Shown: piece by piece, positions 1-7,909 of the stretch | Numbering within the stretch: position 1 is the stretch's first letter | Layout: every line of letters begins with the position of its first letter | Source: Deltaproteobacteria bacterium | GTDB taxonomy: Bacteria > Desulfobacterota > Syntrophia > Syntrophales > Smithellaceae | NCBI GenBank assembly: GCA_025361065.1 | Contig: JANYAY010000004.1 | Location: 1 to 35,305, forward strand | Direction: 5' to 3' | Length of the DNA: 35,305 nucleotides | The notes under the pieces: generated by a model | Database searches by the model: none | Told to the model about the DNA's origin: nothing | The model's input: the letters and a program-made list of their open reading frames with translations, nothing else | Translations under genes and position numbers: made by a program

Positions 1-141
1 GCAAGGGGGTGGATGTTTTTTAAGTGGCTGTAATATTAATAATTTACACATTGGCACTCCTTAGTCCACCTCCGTCACTCCGTGACACCTCCGCCAGCGG
101 AGGACACGAAATGGCAATTTATCCTATTACGACACAGTCTC
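1..141. repeat. MR1 long-variant element (right part, cut by window edge)
   Basis: This is the right part of a small inverted-repeat element ending in CGACACAGTCTC. Its body matches the complete 205-bp copies at 24242-24446 and 30128-30332 almost base for base. By that comparison about 64 bp are missing to the left of the window. The right flank starts TTTC, as at the right edge of the 30128-30332 copy. Confidence 0.8.
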
Positions 142-175
142 TTTCGTCGGGACGACGTCTGGATGCCGGTTTTCA

Positions 176-194
176 TAACCTGAAGGTTACAAGA
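176..194. repeat. m19 micro-insert
   Basis: A 19-bp unit, TAACCTGAAGGTTACAAGA, interrupts a hairpin that reads GGTTTTCACCGGCATG elsewhere in the window. Removing exactly 19 bp restores the uninterrupted hairpin. It is the reverse complement, with a few substitutions, of the unit at 16290-16308. Confidence 0.65.
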
Positions 195-289
195 CCGGCA
201 TGACGGTGTTGATGGTTTTATCTGCTATTGTGACACGGACTCAAGCGCCGGGTAAACTGTTCACTTTCATGAACTCGCAACGACAGAAT

Positions 290-411
290 GAAATTAAAAT
301 ATTATTATCGATGATTGAAGAATCCAAGATTTCTCTCTTTGCCCAGGCATTCAAAACGCCCTACCCTATTTCACCCAAAAACGCTGGATGATCTGGTAAA
401 ATATTTAAATA
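290..411 (+). pseudogene. possible gene remnant, unidentified
   Basis: Between repeat elements lies a short A+T-rich stretch of protein-like sequence. One frame ends with a peptide containing HPKTLDDLVKYLNK before the stop at about 411. The frame that precedes it reads EIKILLSMIEESK, so a frame change would be needed to join them. I recognise no family. It may be the 3' end of a decayed gene, or chance. Confidence 0.2.
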
Positions 412-421
412 AATGATAGTT

Positions 422-753
422 GATGGTCTCGTAAAAAGTCGGAAAAGCCTCAGACTTGTCATTCCGGCGAAAAAGACTGTGTCATAATTACCATTTCGTC
501 ATTCCGTGCAAGCGCAGCGCGACGAAAAGTTTGCCCCGTACTCGATACGGGGGAATCCAGTATTCTCATTGTATCTGGTTCCCGACTTTCGTCGGGACGA
601 CGTCTGGATGCCGATTTTCATCGGCATGACGGTGTTGATAGCACTTTTGCTATTGCGACACAGTCTCGAAAGCCGGAATCCAGATATTTCAAAGACTGAC
701 AAAACGCTGGACACCGGTTTTCTCCGGTGTGACGGCTTTTTTACGGGGTCATC
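422..753. repeat. MR2 element interrupted by an MR1 element
   Basis: The left end reads GATGGTCTCGTAAAAAGTC and the right end is its approximate inverted copy, CTTTTTTACGGGGTC plus ATC. It is the same element as 11181-11310, in opposite orientation, and an MR1 element (473-667) is inserted in it. The flanks are similar 9-mers (ATGATAGTT and ATCATAGAT, 7 of 9 alike), consistent with a decayed 9-bp target duplication. Confidence 0.7.
473..667. repeat. MR1 element nested in MR2, GAAA duplication
   Basis: A 195-bp element with ends AAGACTGTGTCATAAT and ATTGCGACACAGTCTC (the first base has decayed from G). It is flanked on both sides by GAAA (469-472 and 668-671). Removing the element and one GAAA restores the hairpin loop GGCGAAAGCCGG of the host MR2 element. 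Confidence 0.8.
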
Positions 754-785
754 ATAGATGAGTTGTCGAAAAACCCCATGCTTGG

Positions 786-962
786 GGGCTGTTCAAATAC
801 CCTAATGACCTAAAGGTCACAAGAGGGCACGCGAACGTTCAGATGCAAGGCGCTCGAAAACACGAACCGCGAGGCGTATTTGGATATACGTTGAGCGGTG
901 CGTTTTGCAGCGCAACACAGCAGATGAGCGTTCGCGTGCCCTATAGGGTATTTCAACAGCCC
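786..962. repeat. MR3 element, 177-bp inverted-repeat element
   Basis: The ends are GGGCTGTTCAAATACCCTA and its inverted copy TAGGGTATTTCAACAGCCC. Inside them a second pair of arms, AGGGCACGCGAACG and CGTTCGCGTGCCCT, would allow a long cruciform or RNA hairpin. It stops 29 bp before the start codon of the AspT-type gene, so that gene's promoter lies in or beyond the element. I see no clear target duplication. Confidence 0.7.
806..824. repeat. m19 micro-insert in the left arm of MR3
   Basis: The left arm carries TGACCTAAAGGTCACAAGA, which the right arm lacks. It is the reverse complement of TCTTGTGACCTTTAGGTCA, one substitution from the unit at 16290-16308. This shows the 19-mer occurring in a second repeat family. 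Confidence 0.55.
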
Positions 963-991
963 ATCGTGATTGCTTTACAGGAGAGCATATT

Positions 992-2674
992 TTGGATTGG
1001 TTGGTAAAACTATTAACGGCGGAATCAATTGCCCATACATTGATTATTTTAGGCATAGTTATCGGCCTGGGGTTAGTGATCGGTCAAATTAAGGTCTTTA
1101 AAATAGGGCTGGGAATTGCCGGCGTTTTATTTTCCGGCCTGTTGATCAGTTACCTGGGATTTTCCATTGGGAATCAGGAAATTCTCCAATTTATTCGCGA
1201 ATTCGGGTTATTGCTTTTTGTTTATTCCATAGGTTTACAGGTTGGTCCCGGCTTTTTGAGCGCCTTATACAGCCATGGACTAAAGCTCAATATACTCGCG
1301 GCAATCATTGTCATCCTTGGTGTCCTTGTTACGGTGGCAATTCACTTCGGCGCCGATATTCCGATGTCGGTCGCCGTCGGGCTCTTTTCCGGAGGCACAA
1401 CAAACACTCCCTCTCTGGCGGCGGCACAGCAAACGTTATTAAACATGCCGGGAGCGCCTGCCAACATCGGTGATTTGACGGCGACAGGATACGCCCTGAC
1501 CTATCCTTTCGGGATTATGGGCATCATCATTACGATGCTGCTGGTAAAATTTGTCTTCCGGATCGATCCGGTCCGGGAAAGTGAAATATTTACTGAAGTG
1601 CAGGCCGGGAAAAACGACTTGCCTGTTTATGAAGACATGGATATTCAAAATCCCGGCCTGGACGGTTTGACACTCGGCAGTATCACTGCCCTGCAGGATG
1701 CCGGCGCTCTGGTTACCCGGATCAGGCAGGGGCAGCAAATTCATGTAGCTAAAGCCGATACTATTTTGAGAACAGGTGATTCCATCCGTGTCGTGGCATC
1801 AAAGGAAAAAATGAACGACCTGCGCCTGTTCATCGGGTGTATCTCCCAACATAACCTGCATGAGGAAACCCGGATTATTGCGCGAGAAGTTCCGGTAACT
1901 CAGAAAAACCTTCACGGAAAAACAATTGAACAATTACAGAAGCAGTTCAATGTCATCATCTCCCGGGTCTGCCGGACCGGTGGTGTTGCCTTTATCCCCA
2001 AGGGCGGGTTGCGGCTTCATTTTGCCGACCAATTAACTATAGTTGGGACTGCGAATGATATTCAGCTTTTGACGGAAAGCATCGGCAATTCCCCGGAAGC
2101 ACTAAACCATCCCGATGTGCTGCCCATTTTTATCGGGATTATCCTGGGCGTTATCCTGGGTAGCATTCCCATCCCCATTGGAGCGACACCCATCAAGCTT
2201 GGCCTGGCGGGCGGACCTTTGTTGGTGGCTATCATCCTGGGCGCAAAGGGGAGTATTGGTCCTTTATCGTGGTATTTACCCAAAAGCGCCAACCTTGTCT
2301 TAAGAGAAGTGGGTATCGTTCTTTTCCTGGCCGCCGTCGGCTTGAGTGCCGGGCCTAAGTTCTTCCATGCCCTTTCTGCGGGCAACGGCTTTTACTGGAT
2401 GGGTTTGGCGGTTCTCATTACGCTTATTCCCCTGGTTGTCGTTGGTATAATCGCCCGTGTTTTCTTTAAAATGAACTTTATGACCCTGTGCGGTCTTCTC
2501 TCCGGCAGCATGACCGACCCGCCGGCATTGGCGTTTGCCAATACAATTGCCACCAGCACTGCGCCTTCCATCGCCTATGCGACAGTTTACCCGCTGGTGA
2601 TGATTATGAGGATCCTCTCGGCGCAGATTTTGGTTCAACTCTTTACAACCGGTCAGGACTTTCTTTTGAAGTAG
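992..2674 (+). CDS. AspT/YidE-type antiporter family membrane protein
   Basis: A 560-residue inner-membrane transporter of the aspartate:alanine exchanger family (AspT, YidE, YbjL). Two homologous membrane halves (about residues 10-185 and 375-560) flank a soluble middle with two TrkA-C/RCK-C-like regions (about 200-360). The first half contains GLFSGGTTNTPSLAAAQ and the second GLLSGSMTDPPALAFAN, the duplicated signature of this family. Length is normal. The start is a TTG at 992 preceded by CAGGAGAG at a good distance; no better ATG lies upstream because an MR3 repeat ends at 962. The substrate cannot be told from sequence: family members exchange aspartate/alanine or other carboxylates, and many YidE/YbjL members are uncharacterised. 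The MFS gene follows 118 bp downstream. Confidence 0.85.
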   Translation: MDWLVKLLTAESIAHTLIILGIVIGLGLVIGQIKVFKIGLGIAGVLFSGLLISYLGFSIGNQEILQFIREFGLLLFVYSIGLQVGPGFLSALYSHGLKLNILAAIIVILGVLVTVAIHFGADIPMSVAVGLFSGGTTNTPSLAAAQQTLLNMPGAPANIGDLTATGYALTYPFGIMGIIITMLLVKFVFRIDPVRESEIFTEVQAGKNDLPVYEDMDIQNPGLDGLTLGSITALQDAGALVTRIRQGQQIHVAKADTILRTGDSIRVVASKEKMNDLRLFIGCISQHNLHEETRIIAREVPVTQKNLHGKTIEQLQKQFNVIISRVCRTGGVAFIPKGGLRLHFADQLTIVGTANDIQLLTESIGNSPEALNHPDVLPIFIGIILGVILGSIPIPIGATPIKLGLAGGPLLVAIILGAKGSIGPLSWYLPKSANLVLREVGIVLFLAAVGLSAGPKFFHALSAGNGFYWMGLAVLITLIPLVVVGIIARVFFKMNFMTLCGLLSGSMTDPPALAFANTIATSTAPSIAYATVYPLVMIMRILSAQILVQLFTTGQDFLLK

Positions 2675-2792
2675 GTGGAGAATCATCCGGGAAACAGCTG
2701 AGGCACTGCGCGACCGGAACATCACGTAATTCGGGGTCACTGCAATTCGTACACAAAACCTGTTGTCCTAATTTTGTTTTGGAAAGTTGATA

Positions 2793-3956
2793 ATGATCAG
2801 TCCCGCAAAGTTCTTGTTTTACATAATTGAATTAATTAATTGTTACGCCGCCGTTTACTATTCCAATTTTCTTTTCTTTTACCTGCGACGCACATTCGGC
2901 TTCGGGGAAGTGGAGAATCTACTGACGGCGGCCATCGGCGGATTTTTCTATATTATCGCAGCCTGGCAGGGCGGCAAATTGGCCCAACGCTATGGGTACG
3001 TGAGGATGCTTTACCTGGGCTCCTGCGGTGTCATTTTGTCCCTGGCCTTAGGCATGGTCTTGGCTACCCCGACGGCGCAGGTAATCGTGTTTTGCCTCTG
3101 GACAATCGGGATTTGTTTTATCTGGCCGGCCCTGGAAGCGCAGATCTGCGACCGGGCCGGCGGAGAGCTCGCGAAGATGGTCGGCATCTATAATGTCACC
3201 TGGGCTGCCGGCGGTGCGCTGGGATACTTCACGGCGGGCATTCTGATCGAGAAATTGGGTATGATAAGCCTGTTCTGGCTTCCCCTTGGGCTTACCGTCG
3301 TCGAGCTGGCCATACTGCCATTTGCCGCAAGATGGCTTAAAAAAGAAAATGACCGTCAATGTCCTGAGGAACCCCTGACCCCGGCGGTCCCCCCGGCAGA
3401 CGCCCAACGGTTCCTGCGTCTGGCCTGGATCGCCAACCCTTTTTCCTATGTGGCGATCAACACCGTGATCCCGTTGGTTCCCTCCATTGCGGAAAAACTT
3501 GACCTTTCCACAAGCATGGCCGGCATTGTATGCTCCGTCTGGATGTTTGCGAGGCTGGCTGCTTTTGCGGCATTTTGGCGATGGACGGGTTGGCATTACC
3601 GTTTTCGGTGGCTTATGGGATCTTTTCTCACGATGATCGTCTGCTTTTTCGGATTTCTCACGGCACAATCGCTGGGATTGCTTTTGGTCGCGCAAGTTGG
3701 CTTCGGCTTGTCGATCGGTCTCATCTATTACTCATCCCTCTACTATTCCATGAACGTCACGGAGAATCATGGTTCCAATGCCGGCCTTCATGAGGCAATG
3801 ATCGGGGCGGGCCTGTTTATCGGTCCGGCTTTCGGCGCCGCCACCCTCTATCTCGTTCCGACCGCCGTCGGCATCGGTGCCTGGTCTGTGGGCGGCCTGC
3901 TTTGTTTAGGATTTTCCGGCTTGCTCTTTGTGAAATATTACCGGAAAAAGTTATAA
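2793..3956 (+). CDS. MFS transporter
   Basis: A polytopic inner-membrane protein of about 387 residues with roughly twelve hydrophobic segments and a charged loop near the middle (about residues 183-205, rich in K, E, D and P), as usual between the two six-helix bundles of the major facilitator superfamily. The cytoplasmic stretch GGKLAQRYGYVRML after the second helix fits the superfamily loop motif. The ATG at 2793 is preferred to the in-frame TTG at 2787 because GGAAAG lies 6 bp before it. The substrate is unknown. It is on the same strand as the AspT-type gene but separated by 118 bp, so co-transcription is possible, not shown. No terminator with a T run is visible downstream. Confidence 0.8.
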   Translation: MISPAKFLFYIIELINCYAAVYYSNFLFFYLRRTFGFGEVENLLTAAIGGFFYIIAAWQGGKLAQRYGYVRMLYLGSCGVILSLALGMVLATPTAQVIVFCLWTIGICFIWPALEAQICDRAGGELAKMVGIYNVTWAAGGALGYFTAGILIEKLGMISLFWLPLGLTVVELAILPFAARWLKKENDRQCPEEPLTPAVPPADAQRFLRLAWIANPFSYVAINTVIPLVPSIAEKLDLSTSMAGIVCSVWMFARLAAFAAFWRWTGWHYRFRWLMGSFLTMIVCFFGFLTAQSLGLLLVAQVGFGLSIGLIYYSSLYYSMNVTENHGSNAGLHEAMIGAGLFIGPAFGAATLYLVPTAVGIGAWSVGGLLCLGFSGLLFVKYYRKKL

Positions 3957-4091
3957 GACCAGGCCGGGAGAATTCGGGGAGATAATGTACGTCCCCAATA
4001 TGCTTCAATATGCTTAAACCCCTGTTTTTCAGGACGGATTAATTATAAACTGCCAACCTGTCAACAACAATCGCCGTGATAAAAATATTCC

Positions 4092-4120
4092 TTGACAAGC
4101 AAGAGCAGTTTCCCTATCTT
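4092..4120 (+). promoter_or_regulatory. sigma70-type promoter of cluster A
   Basis: TTGACA (4092-4097) and TATCTT (4115-4120) are separated by exactly 17 bp. They lie 77 bp upstream of the first gene of the operon, in A+T-rich sequence. This is the best consensus promoter I see on the + strand of the window. Confidence 0.65.
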
Positions 4121-4196
4121 TTCGCTGATCTAAAGCAATACCTTGCCAGCACAAGGCATTTCACAATCAGAGATATTGTCCAGTGGGAGGTATAGT

Positions 4197-4781
4197 ATGG
4201 AGCGCTCCATCAGCACAGCGGACTGGGAAAACATCAAGGGCGTGAAGCTCCCGAAGGTCAATCAAATCGGCATCGTGGTGCCGGACATCGGAAAAGCGGT
4301 ACGCTATTATTCAAAAATCCTCAACATCAAACCATGGTTCCGGTCGAAAACGGCATCAAACAATGCCGTTTTCCAGGGAGAATCCTTTTCCCTGGAGCTG
4401 GACATCGCCCTCGCCTTCAGCGGCGGCCTGGAAATCGAACTCATCCAGATGCTGACGGACCGGAAATGCATTTATTCCGCTATCATGAAAAATCAGGGCG
4501 GGGGTTTGCACCACATCGGCACCATGGTCACGGGGTTCGACAAAAAGATCGAGCAGCTCAAGACGATGGGGATCGGGGTGATACAATCCGGCATCATCAA
4601 AACCGTCGGCGGAGCCGTGACGAAGTACGCCTACATGGATACGATATCTACCTGCGGAATCATCTCGGAGATTATAGAAAGCAAACTCGCCGGGATGCCG
4701 GTCTTTCATAACAATTTCATGATGCACGTCGGCAGACTAACCGGCGATATTGATCTCATACCTTTAAAGGATTCTCCATGA
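4197..4781 (+). CDS. VOC-superfamily (glyoxalase/methylmalonyl-CoA epimerase-like) protein
   Basis: A 194-residue protein of the vicinal-oxygen-chelate fold. It starts with a paired beta-alpha-beta module containing KVNQIGIVVPDIGKAV and has a second module with GGGLHHIG, the usual metal-ligand histidine site. LEIELIQM and SEIIES supply the other likely ligand positions. The first ligand position, His in methylmalonyl-CoA epimerase, is Gln here, so the metal site is unorthodox and the reaction cannot be assigned. The start at 4197 is chosen because GGGAGG lies 7-12 bp before it; an in-frame start at 4143 would lack a ribosome site. It is the first gene of cluster A. The stop overlaps the next start as ATGA, so translation of the SDR gene is probably coupled. 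A role as epimerase or isomerase on an acyl-CoA is possible. Confidence 0.7.
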   Translation: MERSISTADWENIKGVKLPKVNQIGIVVPDIGKAVRYYSKILNIKPWFRSKTASNNAVFQGESFSLELDIALAFSGGLEIELIQMLTDRKCIYSAIMKNQGGGLHHIGTMVTGFDKKIEQLKTMGIGVIQSGIIKTVGGAVTKYAYMDTISTCGIISEIIESKLAGMPVFHNNFMMHVGRLTGDIDLIPLKDSP

Positions 4782-5755
4782 ACGCAATGGTCACCGGAGC
4801 CACCGGTTTTATCGGTTCGCACCTCGTGAGGCAGCTGGTCAGAGAAAAACACAAAGTCAGAGCGCTTGTTCTGCCCGGTGAAGACATAGCGGCGCTGGAA
4901 GCGCAAGGTGTGTCCGTATGGCGCGGCGACCTCTCGAAGCGGGAGAGCCTGCGCGGCAGCTGCGACGGCATGGACGTGGTGTTTCATCTGGCAGGAAGGG
5001 TCACCGACTGGGGCACGAAAAAACAGTTCTATGATGCCATTTACACCGCGACTGACAACCTCATGGAAGAGGCATCAGGCAAAGCTGCGCGGTTTGTTTA
5101 TATAAGCTCTGTCGCGGCGCTGGGATGCAACCGCAACCTGAAGGGGGTAAAGGAAACCGACCAGCCGCTAAAATCGGGCATACCTTACAACGATGCAAAA
5201 CTGGATACGGAAAAGTTGGTGAAAAGTTGCCATGACTCAGGCAGGATCGCATGTACAATCGTGCGACCGGCCAATGTGACCGGTCCGGGGAGCGTGTGGG
5301 TGCGCGACCTTCTCGACAAGATGAAGGGCTTTCTTCCTGTCGTCGGCGGGGGCGCGCAGAGCAGCAGTTTTGTCTATATCGACAACCTCGTGGACGGCAT
5401 TATCCTCGCCGGCACAAAGGACATCGCCAAAGGGAATATATATCACTTTCGCGATGACTGGAATGTAAGTTGGAAACAGTATCTCTACGATCTGGGATCG
5501 TTTATAGGAAAAAAGCCCTCGGGCAGCATTCCCTTCCGACTGGCACTGGCAATTGCCTGGGTGTGCGACATGGTATTTACTCCGCTGCACCTGCGTCCGC
5601 CGTTGTCGCGCTTCGGCGTTTATATTATGGGGCTAGACTATGATGTGGAAACAGCCCTTACACAAAAGCAATTGGGTTGGAAGACAAGCGTGTCGTACAA
5701 GAAGGCGATGGAAAAGATAGGTGTGTGGGTAAAGGAAGTGTATTCTAAACAATAA
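4778..5755 (+). CDS. extended SDR (NAD-dependent epimerase/dehydratase or 3-beta-HSD-like)
   Basis: A 325-residue Rossmann oxidoreductase. The nucleotide motif is GATGFIG (residues 7-13), followed by VVFHLAG (about 67-73). The active site has Ser110/Ser111 in YISS and Tyr137-x-x-x-Lys141 in YNDAK, so it should be catalytically competent. VRPANVTGPG is the usual extended-SDR substrate-side motif. The C-terminal third contains a hydrophobic stretch (about 248-265, FRLALAIAWVCDMVF), common in sterol-type 3-beta-HSD relatives, which suggests membrane association or a hydrophobic substrate. It overlaps the VOC gene by 4 bp and is followed after 44 bp by the SCP2-like gene. With these neighbours it plausibly oxidises or epimerises a hydroxyl on a lipid-like or CoA-linked substrate; the substrate is unknown. 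Confidence 0.75.
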   Translation: MNAMVTGATGFIGSHLVRQLVREKHKVRALVLPGEDIAALEAQGVSVWRGDLSKRESLRGSCDGMDVVFHLAGRVTDWGTKKQFYDAIYTATDNLMEEASGKAARFVYISSVAALGCNRNLKGVKETDQPLKSGIPYNDAKLDTEKLVKSCHDSGRIACTIVRPANVTGPGSVWVRDLLDKMKGFLPVVGGGAQSSSFVYIDNLVDGIILAGTKDIAKGNIYHFRDDWNVSWKQYLYDLGSFIGKKPSGSIPFRLALAIAWVCDMVFTPLHLRPPLSRFGVYIMGLDYDVETALTQKQLGWKTSVSYKKAMEKIGVWVKEVYSKQ

Positions 5756-5799
5756 ACTGCGCTGCGGCATCGGGCGCTCAATACACACCGGGGGTGGCG

Positions 5800-6162
5800 A
5801 TGAAATTTACACTGCTTCTTTTCATTCTGTCAAAAAAGTTGAAAGCTGCCGCGAAAAATAATACCATTTACAAGAAACATCTGGGTGTCATGCAGATCAA
5901 AGTACTTATTAAAACTGCCGACGGTAAAAAGGGACGTCTCTTTATCTTCGACAAGGGTACTTTTGCTTCCGCAAGCGGCGCGGATCATCAATGTGACGTC
6001 GCGCTTATCTGGGCCGACGCGGCAACGGCCTTCCGGGTGATGACGTCAAAAACCGGTGATGCCGATACCTTCAGGGCGGCAGCGGAAGGAAAAGTGCGTG
6101 TTGAAGGCATGGTCCCCTACCTTCAGTGGTTTACCGACGGCATAAAGCTGACGATGAAATGA
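5800..6162 (+). CDS. SCP2 sterol-carrier-like protein
   Basis: A small protein of about 120 residues. The second half (VALIWADAATAFRVMTSK, then AAEGKVRVEGMVPYLQWF) matches the last strands and helices of the SCP2 fold: the helix after the D-V-A-L-I strand, then the G-K-V-R-V-E-G strand. Such domains carry fatty acyl chains, acyl-CoA or sterols in a hydrophobic tunnel. The N terminus MKFTLLLFILSKKL is hydrophobic but too short and too charged afterwards to be a sure signal peptide. I prefer ATG 5800 over GTG 5794. It sits between the SDR and the TPP enzyme of cluster A, and a second SCP2 domain appears in cluster B fused to a dehydrogenase. Inference: it presents a hydrophobic substrate to the cluster enzymes. 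Confidence 0.6.
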   Translation: MKFTLLLFILSKKLKAAAKNNTIYKKHLGVMQIKVLIKTADGKKGRLFIFDKGTFASASGADHQCDVALIWADAATAFRVMTSKTGDADTFRAAAEGKVRVEGMVPYLQWFTDGIKLTMK

Positions 6163-6227
6163 TTGCCCCCTTAATCGGGACTGTTGGAACTATAGACAAA
6201 AACATAATCTCTCCAAGGAGGAATCTC

Positions 6228-7895
6228 ATGGCTATCAAAGGCGGTCATCTTGTAGCAAGGTATCTCAAGGAGGTTGAAGGCATTGAAACGGTTTTCGCAC
6301 TCTCCGGCGGACACATTGAGGCGATACTGGACGGGTTCACGCAGTACCACATCCGCGCCATCGATGTTCGTCACGAGCAGGTGGCGGCGATGGCGGCACA
6401 CGCATGGTCGGTCTATGCGGGGCAGACGGGTGTTTGCCTGGTAACCGCCGGTCCCGGCTTCACCAACTCACTTACCGGAATTGCCAATGCGTATCTCGAC
6501 AACGCCCCGCTGGTGGTGCTGTGCGGGAAGCACCCGCTCAAGGAGGACCTCAAGGGCGCTCTCCAGGAGATGAACCAGATAGACATGGTCAAGCCCATCA
6601 CGAAATGGGCCGCCACCTGTTATGAGACGAAGCGCATACCCGAATATCTTGCCCTGGCGTTTCGCTACGCCACCATGGGCAGGCCGGGGCCTGTATTCCT
6701 CGAGCTCCCGCCCGATATTCTGAATATCAGCATACCCGAGGAGGATGCACCGCTGCCGCAGCGTCCCACGCGGAAATATACGGTACACCCTGACGATGTC
6801 GACCTGAAACAGGCGGCGAATCTCATCAACAGTGCCAAACAGCCGCTGTTCCTTGGAGGAAGCGGCGTGGGATTCAGCTGCTGCAGCCTCGCATTGCAGC
6901 AGTTCGTGGAGAAGACGGGCATCCCCTTCATCCTGATGAATTATGGAAGGGGTGAGCTTCCGGACAACCACCCGCAGTCTATCTGGGATATAGGCAACAT
7001 AGGACTGATGGTAACAATGGCTCAGGCCGATGTGATTGTCATCGCCGGTCTGCGGCTCAATTGGCTCATGCAGTTCGGGGGGGCAATTCCGGCAACAGCA
7101 AAGATCGTGAGGATCGACATAGACCCACACGAGATAGACCGCAATAGGCAGGCCGACGCGGGTCTGGTAGGCGACATCAACTCGGTGCTCAACGAGCTTC
7201 TTCCCCATGTGAAAAAAAGCGATCACAGCGCCTGGCTTAAAACGCTGCGCGCCGCATCGGCCGCATTTATCGATTCCGAGCTGAAGGCCCGGGAGACGCC
7301 GTCCGATCCCATCCATCCCATACGTCTTGCCGCCCAGATACAGAAAGTCGTGGGCGATGACGCGTACTATGTGACGGACGGCGGTGACACGGTTTACTTC
7401 GGACTGGTCCATTTCACATCGAAATTGAAAGCCGGCGTGGTGGGCACTGCTTCCGGCCTGCTCGGCTGCCTGGGCACGGGCATTCCCTTTGCCATGGCCG
7501 CGAAGATCGCCCATCCCGAAAAGAAGGTAATCCTGTTCAACGGCGACGGTTCCTTCGGGTTCAACGCCATGGAGTTCGACACCATGCTTCGCCACAACAT
7601 CCCCGTAGTCTGTGTCATCAACAACGACTGTGCCTGGGGCATGGTCAAGCACGGGCAGGAGCTGTCGATCGGCAAGGACAGGCTCCAGTGCACAGAGCTG
7701 GAACTGCGGCGTTACGATAAAATGGTGGAGGGACTCGGGGGCCATGGTGAATTCGTTACTAAAGACGAAGAAATCATTCCTGCTCTAAAGCGGGCGCTGG
7801 AATCCGGAAAGCCGGCCTGCGTCAACGTGATGACTGATCCGACCGCGATGAGTCCGGCGTCGGTAATTTTCTATCAGGCGCTTAAGATGGAGTAA
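6228..7895 (+). CDS. thiamine diphosphate-dependent enzyme (acetolactate synthase/2-hydroxyacyl-CoA lyase-like)
   Basis: A 555-residue TPP enzyme with the standard three-domain order. The N-terminal pyrimidine-binding domain has the catalytic glutamate Glu50 in DVRHEQ. A central domain (about 185-325) follows. The C-terminal diphosphate-binding domain has NGDGSFGFN (437-445) and NND (464-466), the GDG-to-N motif that holds Mg-TPP. The start at 6228 has AAGGAGG just upstream; an in-frame upstream start at 6126 would overlap the SCP2 gene and lacks a site. The central domain resembles that of acetolactate synthase, oxalyl-CoA decarboxylase and 2-hydroxyacyl-CoA lyase, so C-C bond cleavage or acyloin formation is expected. 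I cannot distinguish these from sequence alone. It is 65 bp after the SCP2-like gene and 14 bp before the zinc dehydrogenase. Confidence 0.8.
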   Translation: MAIKGGHLVARYLKEVEGIETVFALSGGHIEAILDGFTQYHIRAIDVRHEQVAAMAAHAWSVYAGQTGVCLVTAGPGFTNSLTGIANAYLDNAPLVVLCGKHPLKEDLKGALQEMNQIDMVKPITKWAATCYETKRIPEYLALAFRYATMGRPGPVFLELPPDILNISIPEEDAPLPQRPTRKYTVHPDDVDLKQAANLINSAKQPLFLGGSGVGFSCCSLALQQFVEKTGIPFILMNYGRGELPDNHPQSIWDIGNIGLMVTMAQADVIVIAGLRLNWLMQFGGAIPATAKIVRIDIDPHEIDRNRQADAGLVGDINSVLNELLPHVKKSDHSAWLKTLRAASAAFIDSELKARETPSDPIHPIRLAAQIQKVVGDDAYYVTDGGDTVYFGLVHFTSKLKAGVVGTASGLLGCLGTGIPFAMAAKIAHPEKKVILFNGDGSFGFNAMEFDTMLRHNIPVVCVINNDCAWGMVKHGQELSIGKDRLQCTELELRRYDKMVEGLGGHGEFVTKDEEIIPALKRALESGKPACVNVMTDPTAMSPASVIFYQALKME

Positions 7896-7909
7896 ATACC
7901 GGAGGTTAC

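Noticed and set aside
506-757. Short open frame over the MR1/MR2 block (and similar ones at 16361-16606, 25736-25993, 33290-33592)
   Set aside because: They translate palindromic repeats, lack ribosome sites and have no homology I recognise beyond typical repeat artefacts.
6468-7745. Long - strand open frame of 425 codons opposite the TPP gene
   Set aside because: It is antisense to a clearly coding gene with catalytic motifs. Its composition (His, Arg and Gly rich, no motifs) is that of a shadow frame.
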